Positions 9,905 to 19,361 are shown, numbered from the stretch's first letter. The stretch: 64,000 nucleotides of DNA from Actinotignum timonense (GCF_030216305.1 NZ_JASOKT010000002.1:62001-126000), one strand, 5' to 3'. Program-made: numbers and translations. Notes: a model not told the origin generated them from the sequence alone.

Positions 9905-11298
9905 GCGAATCCGCTAAGCACACCGAGGCCGAAACTCAATCCTCCGGGGCCTACCCGGCGGGCGGCGAGCCCGCTCGCGATAAGCGCCGTACCGCACTCG
10001 GTATTCTCGCGGCTCTTCTGTTGATCGCCCTCCTCGCGGCCCTGATCTGGTTCTTCCGGTACCAATCAGAAAAGGCACGGACGGCCAGCGAACCCGATTT
10101 TGAGGCTTTCCCGCCGGCCTCCGTGGAGCTCGCCGTGGAGAATGTGCCCGAGGGCCTCAAGCTCGGCGTCGTCGTATCTTATACGGAAGATCTCACCCAG
10201 GGCCCGGGCTGGGACCTCAGCGGTGAAGGCGTACGAGTAGCGCAATGGCGCCTCGCGCAGGGCGGCACCCCGGTGGAACTTGTGACCGTCTCCGATCAGG
10301 GGAGTGACGACGGCGCCCGCGCCGCCATCGCCGAATTATCCGATAGCGATGTTTCCGGAGTCATTGCCCTCACTACCGGTAGCCACACCCTGGCACTCGC
10401 GAACGCGGCCGCCGATGCCGGGCTCCCCATTATTTTCCCCTACCAGCTCCAGCCCTCCGCCAATGTTCCCGAGGGCGCGCACTACCAGCTTCCCACCGCG
10501 GGCGGCTGGATCACCGGGCTGACCAACCAGCTCGGTGACCTCCAGTGTTCCACCGTGGTTTCGGTGGGCGGGGAGCTCGCCAACGGGGTGCGGGGCGTGC
10601 GCGGGGTCGATGCCCATATCGGTCTGGCTGAACCCGCCACCGTGAGCGCCCAGGTGCTGGAAGCCACCCTGGGACGACCCAATCCCTGCGTGGTGATTGA
10701 CGCTCCGGCATCCACGATCGCCCAGCAGGTCACCGGCTTGCGCGGGGCGCGATACGACGGTCCGATCCTCGTGGGGCCGGAAGCTTTCAATGGCGTACTC
10801 AGCACGGCCCTCACCGATGCACGCACCCCGATTGCCGGTATTTACAGTTACGGATTCCCCACCCCGGGAGGAACCTCCCTAACGTCACCGGATGCCAGCG
10901 GGCTGCCGGCCGGCGGTTTCCTCCAGGCCGTGGAAGTGATGCGCACCAACGGCGCGCTTCCCTCCCTGCGCGATGACACCGAGTTCAGCGAGCGCTGGCA
11001 GTACGCGGACGGCCTCAGTCACGATGCGGTGCTCAGCTTCGTGGCCGCCGCCGCGGTAGCCGACTCCACCGACCCGGCCAAGATCATGCAGGCCCTCACC
11101 ACCTCCGAAGCCCGCGAAGCTGCGGTATCGGGAACCGAACGGGTGGCGCGCTGCGGTGCGGGCAGCGCGGGTGGCGGCGCAGGTAGCGGGAGTAGCGGTG
11201 GCAGCGGCGCAGGTAGCGCGGGCGACGGTCCGTGCCCGGTGCAAGCAGCCATCGTGGATGGGCGCGTCGAATGGATTTCCTCTGAGGGTGCCCACTAA
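9901..11298 (+). CDS. membrane-anchored periplasmic-binding-fold protein
   Basis: 465 residues. The GTG start overlaps the previous stop in GTGA and has GAGGAGG upstream. A basic cytoplasmic tail (1-31) precedes one membrane helix (about 32-53). The extracytoplasmic part resembles a type 1 periplasmic-binding (Leu/Ile/Val-binding-like) two-lobe fold, with alternating strands and helices such as the segments near residues 82-95 and 140-165. Four Cys are spread through it; the last two flank a Gly/Ser/Ala-only loop of about 25 residues near 417-443, suggesting a disulfide-closed flexible loop. No ABC transporter genes are nearby; instead it sits between a secreted coiled-coil protein and the EssC-like ATPase, so it may be a sensor or an extracellular part of the secretion machine. 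Fold assignment is by pattern, moderately confident; function unknown. Confidence 0.7.
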   Translation: MSESAKHTEAETQSSGAYPAGGEPARDKRRTALGILAALLLIALLAALIWFFRYQSEKARTASEPDFEAFPPASVELAVENVPEGLKLGVVVSYTEDLTQGPGWDLSGEGVRVAQWRLAQGGTPVELVTVSDQGSDDGARAAIAELSDSDVSGVIALTTGSHTLALANAAADAGLPIIFPYQLQPSANVPEGAHYQLPTAGGWITGLTNQLGDLQCSTVVSVGGELANGVRGVRGVDAHIGLAEPATVSAQVLEATLGRPNPCVVIDAPASTIAQQVTGLRGARYDGPILVGPEAFNGVLSTALTDARTPIAGIYSYGFPTPGGTSLTSPDASGLPAGGFLQAVEVMRTNGALPSLRDDTEFSERWQYADGLSHDAVLSFVAAAAVADSTDPAKIMQALTTSEAREAAVSGTERVARCGAGSAGGGAGSGSSGGSGAGSAGDGPCPVQAAIVDGRVEWISSEGAH

Positions 11299-11381
11299 GG
11301 AACACCCCGAAAAAAGCGGAGCGGGCCGCCCGCATCACCCCAGGTGCGGCCCCTGAAGGTAAAGGCACAGCGGAAAACGAT

Positions 11382-14300
11382 ATGCGTATTGTCATTAGGA
11401 GCGATCACTCGGATCGGTTGTTTTCTCTGACAAACGTGACAGAAGAGACGCGCGTCGGGGATATCCTCGACGGCGCCCACCTCGACCGGCGCGAATGGGC
11501 CACCATGTGGGTGGACGGCGTGGCGGTCACCCCCTCAACCACCCTGGCCCGCGCCGGGGTGCACGAGGGAAGCGTCATTTCCGCCGTCGAACCGCAACAG
11601 CCCGCCGAGGAGTGGGGCTTCATCATTACAGCGGGACCGGATACCGGGCGCTATATCTCCCTTCCCGCGGGCCGTACCCTGCGCATCGGCCGCAGCCCGC
11701 AAGCCGATATCCACCTGGATTCCCCCACGGTTTCGTGGTCGCACTGCCTGGTGGAAGTGCGCGAGGACGGCCTGTGGATCAGTGACGATAACTCCTCGAA
11801 CGGCACCATCCTGGACGGCGCGGCCCTAAAAGGGGAGGAAGGCGCCACCGAAGTGCATCCCGGGGACGTGATCGGCATCGGGGCCTTCTACCTCGAAGCA
11901 GTCCGGCGTGATGAGGAGACTTCTCAACAGAACGACGACGCCGCTCACGGCGTGCTCACCGCCGTGTCCACGGTCGCTTTTAACCGACCCCCGCGCCGAG
12001 CCCTGCCCGCCCACCCCAAACAACTCGAAGCGCCGGAAAAGAAAATGCCGGAAAAACCCGGCCGGCTCTCCTGGGCCGCGATCCTAGCTCCGATTTTCAT
12101 GGCCGTGGTGCTCGTGGCGGTGCTCGGTTCCTTCCGCTTCGCCCTCATCGCGCTTTTCTCCCCGGTGATCGCCATCGGTTCTTTTATTGAACAGAAGCGC
12201 CGCTCCAAGAAAAGCAAAATCGAAGAAGAAGAAAAGTTCGTGGCCGCGCTCCAGGATTTCACCGTGGATATCGGCAAAGCCGCCCTGGTGGAACGCTCCC
12301 GGATGCGCGCCCAAACTCCCTACCAGCACGAGCTGGCCGAACAAGCTCGGCGCGGCGGGCCACGCCTGTGGCAGGTGCGCTCCGATCACTTCGATTTCGG
12401 CAGCGCCCAGATTGGTACCGGGCCGGTTCCCTTCGAGGTTCCGCTCGAAAATGCCAGTACCAAACCGGAACCGCGGGTACGCGAGATCCTCGACCTGGCC
12501 CGCATCCCGGCCGCCCCGGTTCGGGTGGATTTCACCAAGGGCCCGGTAGGTATCTGGGGTGAGCGTGACGAGGCCCTGGCCTTGGCGCGTTCCCTGGTGA
12601 CCCAGCTGGCCACCCTCTCCGGCCCGGCCGATATGACGATCGCGGTTGCTACCGACCGGGCCCGCTCCGAACACTGGCGCTGGTGCGCCTGGCTGCCCCA
12701 TACCCGCGTGGGCGGAGCTAACCCGAATAATCGCTATCTTGCCTTTGAGCGCACTCCGGCCCAAACCATGCTGCGTGGCCTACGCGATGGCCTCAACGGC
12801 TTGCCTTCCGCATCCCTTTTCCTCGTTATTGATGATGTGGCACTCCTGGAAGGTCGGGATTGCCCGGCCCGTGACCTCCTCGCCTACCGAGGGGAGGATG
12901 TGACCGGCTCCCAGAAAGCTAAAGAAGTCAGCGGTATCGTGCTGGCCACCCGCCCCGAACAGCTCCCTGCTTCCTGCCATAGTGTTATCGAGGCGAAACC
13001 CGGGGCGGAGCTGACCTTGAGTATCCCCTCCGAAGATGTCACCATCGAACATATTGCCGGGGCGATATCCACCGAGCCGCGCCTAGAAGAGTGGGCGCGT
13101 TCCCTCTCCCTTTTCGATGATCCGGAAGTGCGCGATGCTGGCGCGGCCCTGCCGCCCCTTGTACATCTTCTCGGCCTGCTCGGGCTTTCCCGCGATATGA
13201 CTAGCGCGGATATCACCCAGCTGTGGCAGAACAATAAGGGATTCCGCTTCCCGCTGGGCGTATCCGAAGATGGTACATACTGGCTGGATATGGTTCGCGA
13301 TGGCCCGCACGGCCTCGTGGGTGGTACCACCGGGTCGGGTAAATCGGAGATGCTGCGCACCATGGTGGCCGGGCTCGCCGCCCGGGTAGATCCTCAGCAC
13401 CTCACGTTCATCCTGGTTGATTTCAAGGGCGGCGCGGCCTTCGCCACCCTCGACCAGCTTCCCCATACCATCGGCACTCTCTCGAATCTGGAGCCCTCCC
13501 TGGCCTACCGTGCTTTACGTGCCCTGGAAGCTGAGATGCTCTACCGCCAGCAATGCTTCGCGGCCGCCGGGGAAGGCGTGGACAACCTCGATAACTACTT
13601 GGCGACGAACCCTAGTGAGCCCATGCCGCGCATTCTCGTCGTCGTCGACGAATTCGCTCAGCTCGCGAAAGAGTACCCGGATGTACTCTCCTCCCTGGTC
13701 TCTATCGGCGCGGTGGGGCGTACCCTCGGTGTGCATATGGTGCTCGCTACCCAGCGCCCCGCCGGCGTTGTCAATGATGACATCCTCGCGAATACCAATA
13801 TGCGGGTGGCCTTGCGGGTGCAATCACGCGATGATTCCTCGAATGTTATCGGGGTGCCGCACGCCTCCAGCATCGGCCGCGAACAGCGCGGGCGCGCCTA
13901 TATCAAACTCGGTGAAGAAGATATTCACCCCATCCAAACCGCGCTCGTGACGGGTATAAGCGACGCGGCCCAATCCACCGACCTTCACGTGGACGAAATT
14001 GAGCTGGGCGGTCCGCTCCCTGATCACACCGTGGCGCGCGCCGGGGACGAAGAATCCGACGTCGATCTCCTTATCCGAGCCATCCAAGAAGCCCACCGCG
14101 CCGCGGGCTTCGGCACCCCGCGGCCCGTCTGGCCCGAACCGCTGGGCGAGCGGGTGGATCTACTCCTCGATACCGATACTCCGCGTGAAGGCGTAGCTAA
14201 TATTCGCGTGAGCGCGGGCGGGGATACCGTCGCCGTGGCCCTCGCCGATGATCCCAGCCACCAGCGCCAAATCCCGGCCGGCTGGCGGCCCGCGGAAGGC

Positions 14301-15641
14301 AATCTTATGCTCGCCGGCATTCCCGGTTCGGGAACAACGACGACGCTGCAATCCCTCGCCCTCGTCATCGCCGCAACATCCGACCCGGCCACCACGGATT
14401 TCCTGTACCTTGACCTGGGCGGGCGCGGCCTGGAACCCCTCCACGAACTGCCCCATTCCATTGGTTACGCCGGGCCGGGCAAAGCCAATCGTGAACTCCA
14501 GCAGCGCCTGCTGCGCTACCTGCGCAGCGAATACGATAAGCGCACCACGGACCCGGGCGAATACTCCGATATCTACGTTTTTATCGATTCATTCGCCACC
14601 CTGCGTGAAGAATACGATGACGCGGAAGGCATGGAACTCCTCGAAGGGCTCTACCAGGTATGGGGCAAGGGGCCGGGCGTGGGCATCCACATGGTGGGCG
14701 CCACCTCGCGCCTCAAGGCCATTCCCGCGGCGGTGGATGAAGTCACCACCCAGAAATGGCTCTATCGCCTGGCCGATTCTTATGACTACTCCCTGGTGGG
14801 GGTCTCACGCGATAATATTCCCGCCCAGGTTCCCGGCCGCTACGTGGATGCGATCACGAAACTCCACGGGCATGTGGCCACCATTCCCGCCCCGCTAGAG
14901 CAGGCTATTGCCACGGTGGCGGCGCGCTGGCAGCCGGTGGAGAAAGCCACCGTGGTGGCGCGCCTGAGCGACGACCTGCGGGTATCCGATCTGAGTACCA
15001 CCGCGCAGCTAACGGGGGAGCCCTGGATTATCCCGGTCGGAGTGGAAGAAGCCACCCTGCGCGATTACTGCCTGGAAGCCTACGCCGGGGAGCATATGCT
15101 CATTTCCGGGCCGGCGCGCAGCGGGAAAAGCTCGGTACTCTTGGGCATCGCCACAAAACTGGCCGGCGATGCGCGGGCCGCCGGCAGCCCCCTGCGCATT
15201 ATCGGCCTGGCCTCGCGCCGCTCCCCGCTGCACGGTAGCGACGTCCTCGACAACGTTTATGACCACGAGGATGTCCCCTCCGCGGTGGCGGAAGCCGGTC
15301 TGGGTACCACGCCCACTATTCTTTTGATCGACGACGCACACCAGGTCACGGAAGGGGAAGAAGCCCTCAAGGATCTCCTCGCCACCAGCAACCAGCAGCT
15401 CCTTATTATCGCAGCCGGCCGCAACGATGACCTGCGTTCCGCCTACGGCAAATGGACGGCGACGCTACGCAAATCACGATTGGGCATTCTGCTCCACCCG
15501 AACCGCGATTACGATGGCGACCTCCTAGGCGTGCGCCTCCCGCGGCGCTCCCCGGTCAAAATGACCGCCGGGCGCGGCTACGCCTGCGAAGGCGGCACCG
15601 CCACCCTCATCCAAGCCGTGACCGTGCGGGATGACGCATGA
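11382..15641 (+). CDS. EssC/EccC-type FtsK/SpoIIIE secretion ATPase with ubiquitin-like and FHA domains
   Basis: 1419 residues. Order: a beta-grasp, ubiquitin-like segment (1-70, ending in a Gly-Ser turn typical of YukD/EccD-like modules); an FHA domain (about 80-170, with R-I-G-R near 101-104 and S-S-N-G-T near 138-142); two membrane helices (about 230-268); then three P-loop ATPase domains. D1 has a full Walker A (647-655, K654) and Walker B (751-759, D756 E757). D2 has a degenerate Walker A (979-987) with Thr instead of Lys. D3 has Walker A at 1243-1250 (K1249) and Walker B near 1313-1320. This is the membrane-anchored motor of type VII secretion; D1 is expected to power export and later domains to bind WXG100 substrates. 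The stop overlaps the kinase start (ATGA), implying coupled translation. High confidence in family. Confidence 0.93.
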   Translation: MRIVIRSDHSDRLFSLTNVTEETRVGDILDGAHLDRREWATMWVDGVAVTPSTTLARAGVHEGSVISAVEPQQPAEEWGFIITAGPDTGRYISLPAGRTLRIGRSPQADIHLDSPTVSWSHCLVEVREDGLWISDDNSSNGTILDGAALKGEEGATEVHPGDVIGIGAFYLEAVRRDEETSQQNDDAAHGVLTAVSTVAFNRPPRRALPAHPKQLEAPEKKMPEKPGRLSWAAILAPIFMAVVLVAVLGSFRFALIALFSPVIAIGSFIEQKRRSKKSKIEEEEKFVAALQDFTVDIGKAALVERSRMRAQTPYQHELAEQARRGGPRLWQVRSDHFDFGSAQIGTGPVPFEVPLENASTKPEPRVREILDLARIPAAPVRVDFTKGPVGIWGERDEALALARSLVTQLATLSGPADMTIAVATDRARSEHWRWCAWLPHTRVGGANPNNRYLAFERTPAQTMLRGLRDGLNGLPSASLFLVIDDVALLEGRDCPARDLLAYRGEDVTGSQKAKEVSGIVLATRPEQLPASCHSVIEAKPGAELTLSIPSEDVTIEHIAGAISTEPRLEEWARSLSLFDDPEVRDAGAALPPLVHLLGLLGLSRDMTSADITQLWQNNKGFRFPLGVSEDGTYWLDMVRDGPHGLVGGTTGSGKSEMLRTMVAGLAARVDPQHLTFILVDFKGGAAFATLDQLPHTIGTLSNLEPSLAYRALRALEAEMLYRQQCFAAAGEGVDNLDNYLATNPSEPMPRILVVVDEFAQLAKEYPDVLSSLVSIGAVGRTLGVHMVLATQRPAGVVNDDILANTNMRVALRVQSRDDSSNVIGVPHASSIGREQRGRAYIKLGEEDIHPIQTALVTGISDAAQSTDLHVDEIELGGPLPDHTVARAGDEESDVDLLIRAIQEAHRAAGFGTPRPVWPEPLGERVDLLLDTDTPREGVANIRVSAGGDTVAVALADDPSHQRQIPAGWRPAEGNLMLAGIPGSGTTTTLQSLALVIAATSDPATTDFLYLDLGGRGLEPLHELPHSIGYAGPGKANRELQQRLLRYLRSEYDKRTTDPGEYSDIYVFIDSFATLREEYDDAEGMELLEGLYQVWGKGPGVGIHMVGATSRLKAIPAAVDEVTTQKWLYRLADSYDYSLVGVSRDNIPAQVPGRYVDAITKLHGHVATIPAPLEQAIATVAARWQPVEKATVVARLSDDLRVSDLSTTAQLTGEPWIIPVGVEEATLRDYCLEAYAGEHMLISGPARSGKSSVLLGIATKLAGDARAAGSPLRIIGLASRRSPLHGSDVLDNVYDHEDVPSAVAEAGLGTTPTILLIDDAHQVTEGEEALKDLLATSNQQLLIIAAGRNDDLRSAYGKWTATLRKSRLGILLHPNRDYDGDLLGVRLPRRSPVKMTAGRGYACEGGTATLIQAVTVRDDA

Positions 15642-17803
15642 GTACCGCATTCGATTTTGGAGCTTCCTACCGCGCCCTCGCCCCCATCGGCCGCGGTGCC
15701 TCCGGCGTGGTTTACGAGGGGGAACGCAAGGATGATGGCACCCGCGTTGCCATTAAATTCCTGCGCGACGAATACGTGGGTGACCCGGAAATTCTGCGGC
15801 GTTTCATTACCGAACGCTCCGTCCTCACCCAGCTCAGCCACCCCCATATCGTCGGGGTGCATGATCTGGTGGCCGACGGCGGCAAACTCGGCATCGTCAT
15901 GGAGTATGCGCCCGGCCCTAACCTGCGCGAATACCTCGCTGAGCACGGCCCCTTAGCCCCCGCGGATGCCTTGGATATCACCCGTCAGGTGGTTGAAGCA
16001 CTCCAGAGCGCACACGCGGGCGATGTCGTCCATCGCGATATCAAACCGGACAATATTATTTTGACCGGGCTGGCTCCGGACGCGGCGGTCGCGCCAGATA
16101 CGCCAGCCACGGCCGGCAAAGATAAGGCCCTTCCGGGGCGGAAAAAACTACGCGGGCGCACCGAAGCGGAGGACCGTTTCAACGTCAAAGTAACAGACTT
16201 TGGTATTGCCGCGATTATCGGGACCGGCTCAAAAACCACGAGCATCGTGGGAACCCCGGATTATATGGCTCCGGAACTCATCGCGCAGGCGCGCGCCACC
16301 CCGAGCGTGGATATGTACGCGGTGGGCATTATGCTCTACGAAATGCTCACCGGGCGCACCCCCTTCGGCGGGGAGGGCCTCAATCCTTTCACTATTGCGC
16401 ATCGCCACCTCACGGAGAAAATTGCTCCGCTGGCCGGCCTGGAAGAAAACACCGCGGCTCTGCTCGATGAGCTGGTGGGGAAGAACCCGGATACCCGGCC
16501 GGATGCCGCGCAGGTGCTTGACAGGTTACCGGCTTGCGTGGAGGCAAGCGCCGGCCAGGACCCCCTGGAGATCAACCCCTCCGCCCCGGTCTTTTACCCG
16601 GCCACCATGCTGGACGGTGCTTTCAACGCCGCCGCACTCGCCCGCGAAGCGCCGGGCGCGGCTAAGGATACTGAGAAAGAGGCGCCCGCCCGCCCCGCCG
16701 TCGTCCTCTCCCGCGAGAGTTTAGGGGAGCTTGACGCTGCGCCGTCGGCCACCATTATTAGTTCCGGCGCGGCACTGGACCTTAACTATGTACCCGCGCC
16801 CGTGGTTGAACGTGAGCCGAGCTTCTGGGAAAAAACCGGGAGTTTTATACGCGAGCACTGGATTCTCGTGACGCTGGGTGCCGTGACGCTCCTCGCGGCG
16901 ATTGCCGGGGTGGTGTGGATGCTGTGGCCGCAGGCGGAAAGTGCCGATACCGCTCCCACCGAACCGATCCAGGCGCGGCTGGAGGATCACCCGCTTCCCT
17001 CCGGTCTGTCGATTGTGCGCGAGGCGAAGTGGAATCCGCAACGCCAGGTCATCGACTACACCGTCACGTACAAAACCGCAAAAAGCCCGATTTCGGGTAA
17101 CGTGCTGGAGGTGATTCCCGCCCCGCAACCCAAGGATGAAGGTGGGGATACCGCGAAAAAGCAGTCTGAGCAGCAGAACACGAAGGGAACGAGCGGGGCA
17201 GCGGCGCCGCAATGCGCCGACGTGGTGTGGGATCGCGCCGGCAAACCGCATTCCAATGCCACGACTTCGCTCACGGCCCGCTGTGCCTGGACCCTGGAGG
17301 CTCCCACCGTGACGGTTGGCCAGCCGGTGACCATTACCGCCACGGTGAGTTCGGATTACGTTCCTGAAGACGAACAGGAGCTTTCGCAGTGGCTCACCGA
17401 GGTTAGTGAGGCAACCGCGAAGGCGGCCGGGGATGAAACGGCTACCTCCACCGCCTATCCCCTCCAGCGCCTGCGCTCCGTCAAGGTCACGGTGCCCCCG
17501 CGGATCCAGCAGGGGCAGCCGATTCCCATCAGCATTATCGGGGTGTGGCCCAATGGTGAGAATGTGACGACGCCGCTCTACACCAGCCCCGCCAGCGGTG
17601 CGCCGACGAGTATTCTCTCCGATCTGACCGGCGGGGACACCGCGAATCTGCGCTTCACCGACCGCTGTTCCGGGGCGGTGACCATCAGCTCGGACGGTCA
17701 CGCGGTTTCCGCGCTCTATCCGGCCCAATGCGAGATCGGCGCCGTTGTCGGTAATTTCGACGCCGCTCCCGGCACCATTGCCATTACCGGCTCGGGGTCG
17801 TAG
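15638..17803 (+). CDS. transmembrane Ser/Thr protein kinase of the secretion locus
   Basis: 721 residues. The kinase domain (about 10-300) has a Gly loop (18-23), catalytic K40, HRDIKPDN (132-139), DFG (187-189) and APE (211-213), so it looks fully active. An unusual Pro/Ala/basic insert of about 40 residues lies between the catalytic loop and DFG. A membrane helix is near 407-430. The outer C-terminal part (about 290 residues) is beta-rich with four Cys, probably two disulfides, and shows no PASTA repeats, unlike PknB. Translation is coupled to the ATPase gene by a four-base overlap. The cytosolic kinase fold, single membrane pass and outer domain match the topology of EssB/YukC, which is a pseudokinase in Firmicutes systems. 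A likely phospho-target or docking partner is the FHA domain of the neighbouring ATPase. Kinase is certain, role inferred. Confidence 0.92.
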   Translation: MSTAFDFGASYRALAPIGRGASGVVYEGERKDDGTRVAIKFLRDEYVGDPEILRRFITERSVLTQLSHPHIVGVHDLVADGGKLGIVMEYAPGPNLREYLAEHGPLAPADALDITRQVVEALQSAHAGDVVHRDIKPDNIILTGLAPDAAVAPDTPATAGKDKALPGRKKLRGRTEAEDRFNVKVTDFGIAAIIGTGSKTTSIVGTPDYMAPELIAQARATPSVDMYAVGIMLYEMLTGRTPFGGEGLNPFTIAHRHLTEKIAPLAGLEENTAALLDELVGKNPDTRPDAAQVLDRLPACVEASAGQDPLEINPSAPVFYPATMLDGAFNAAALAREAPGAAKDTEKEAPARPAVVLSRESLGELDAAPSATIISSGAALDLNYVPAPVVEREPSFWEKTGSFIREHWILVTLGAVTLLAAIAGVVWMLWPQAESADTAPTEPIQARLEDHPLPSGLSIVREAKWNPQRQVIDYTVTYKTAKSPISGNVLEVIPAPQPKDEGGDTAKKQSEQQNTKGTSGAAAPQCADVVWDRAGKPHSNATTSLTARCAWTLEAPTVTVGQPVTITATVSSDYVPEDEQELSQWLTEVSEATAKAAGDETATSTAYPLQRLRSVKVTVPPRIQQGQPIPISIIGVWPNGENVTTPLYTSPASGAPTSILSDLTGGDTANLRFTDRCSGAVTISSDGHAVSALYPAQCEIGAVVGNFDAAPGTIAITGSGS

Positions 17804-17822
17804 CGGAGCCCGAAGCCCGGCT

Positions 17823-19361
17823 TTAGCCCCGGAACCGGCGCCAGGCCGCGAGCGCTACTCCGGCCCCGCCCAGCAGCGCTGCGAGTGCCAGGCCCGCAGC
17901 GGAGTTCGCGCCGGTGCGTTGTAGCGGCGTTGGGCGCGGCGTGCTCACCGAAGGCGGTGTGCTGGGAACATTCGGAGTGCTCATAGTAGCCGGCACGGTA
18001 GGTGTAGGTGCCGGCGGCGCTGGCGTGGACGGCGTCGGGCTGGGCACGCTCCGGTCACCGGGTTCCGGCACCAGCGTAGTGGACGGCTCCGGCGATTCGG
18101 AAGGTTCCGGTGACATGGACGGTTCGGGTTCCGGCGATTCAGAAGGCTCCGGTTCCGGCGAAGTGGAAGGTTCGGGCGACGGATCGGCTGAAGAAGACGG
18201 CTCGGGCGATTCGGAAGGTTCCGGCGACGGCTCCGGCTGCTCGCACAGCGTGATGACCGCGGCGGCTTGATCGCAGCCGTCCTCGCCAACCCCGCTGATG
18301 GTGTAGGTAACCGCGGGATTGGCGTGGAGCGCGTAGAGGTAGGTATACCAATCGCCCGCACCCAGGGAGCCCTCAATATCTTTCCCGATAAGATCGTTGC
18401 GTCCGGTTTCCCGCGTCACCACGCACTGCGGCGAGCCGGTCAAACCGGCATCCGTGACCCGCTCGCGTGCAGCCGCATTCACCGCGGGATCGCTGAGTGA
18501 ATACGCGGGTAGATCGCCCATGCGGCCCCATTCAAATTCTTGCAGGCTCTGGCAGCCCTCCATATACGAACCGGGCCCGCCGCCTTCCTGCGAGCATTTC
18601 CACAGCTTATTTATGGCGCGGATCGGCAGCACGGTCACCTCCGATTGCACCGCCACATCGCCTTCCACGCGGAGCGTGTAGACGCCCGAGCCGCCTATTC
18701 CGAAAGAGTATTCGTCATAGAGGTCCATATTCGCTACCTCGCCGCCGTAGGCGAGGTACGACGGCGGAGCTGTGGCAACGGCCAAGTCGGCTTTTATACG
18801 CCGCACACCAAGATTAGGATCCTCGAAATCCGGCGTGATGTGTGAGTACCAGGGGAAATCCTCGGGAGCTATATCGGGATAGAGCTCGGGATCGAAAACC
18901 GCATCCCCGTCGCTGTCGCGGCCCACATCCCAGATACGGAGTTCCTGATTGACGGGCTTGGTGGGAACCGTCCAGCGGCTCTCCCAATCGAAATCAGGCT
19001 GGGCCTGGAGGGCCTCAAGAGCGGGGTAGTCCGGAACGCTGGTGAGCGTCATTTTTACGTTCTCCAGCACGGTCGGAACGAAAACCGCCGCGCCCTGCGC
19101 AGTCTGGATATGGTCCGAGGATTCCACCAGGCGAGCTACCTGAACCGTGTAACTCACATGGGCGACGTCGCCCACCTTCTCCACGCAGGTATCCCCGCCG
19201 CGGCAGTTCACTCCGCCTCCTGTCGCGGTCATGACATTGCGCATGAGCGTCCGGTCAGGATCGGGACCACCGGCTGTGGCGGTGGCGGGAAGGAAAATGC
19301 CGGCGCCGGCCAGGGCGGCGGAAAGGGCGAGCCGCCCGAAGGTATGTGCGTGAATGGCCAT
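17823..19361 (-). CDS. sortase-anchored Pro/Ser-rich surface protein
   Basis: 512 residues from the ATG at 19361, which has GGAGG six bases upstream and opens a signal peptide (cleavage near T-A-T-A). An in-frame upstream extension exists but lacks a signal and is rejected. The globular part (about 30-370) is beta-rich with several Cys and is not a family I recognise. Residues about 375-475 are tandem P-E-P-S type repeats, a wall-spanning stalk. The C terminus has a sorting signal with motif L-Q-R-T-G (480-484, a variant of LPXTG with Gln for Pro), a hydrophobic helix and a basic tail. It converges on the kinase gene with a 19-base gap. Similar P-E-P-S repeats occur in the secreted coiled-coil protein of the same island, hinting at a shared surface structure. 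Wall anchoring by a class that accepts this variant is inferred. Confidence 0.85.
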   Translation of the reverse strand: MAIHAHTFGRLALSAALAGAGIFLPATATAGGPDPDRTLMRNVMTATGGGVNCRGGDTCVEKVGDVAHVSYTVQVARLVESSDHIQTAQGAAVFVPTVLENVKMTLTSVPDYPALEALQAQPDFDWESRWTVPTKPVNQELRIWDVGRDSDGDAVFDPELYPDIAPEDFPWYSHITPDFEDPNLGVRRIKADLAVATAPPSYLAYGGEVANMDLYDEYSFGIGGSGVYTLRVEGDVAVQSEVTVLPIRAINKLWKCSQEGGGPGSYMEGCQSLQEFEWGRMGDLPAYSLSDPAVNAAARERVTDAGLTGSPQCVVTRETGRNDLIGKDIEGSLGAGDWYTYLYALHANPAVTYTISGVGEDGCDQAAAVITLCEQPEPSPEPSESPEPSSSADPSPEPSTSPEPEPSESPEPEPSMSPEPSESPEPSTTLVPEPGDRSVPSPTPSTPAPPAPTPTVPATMSTPNVPSTPPSVSTPRPTPLQRTGANSAAGLALAALLGGAGVALAAWRRFRG

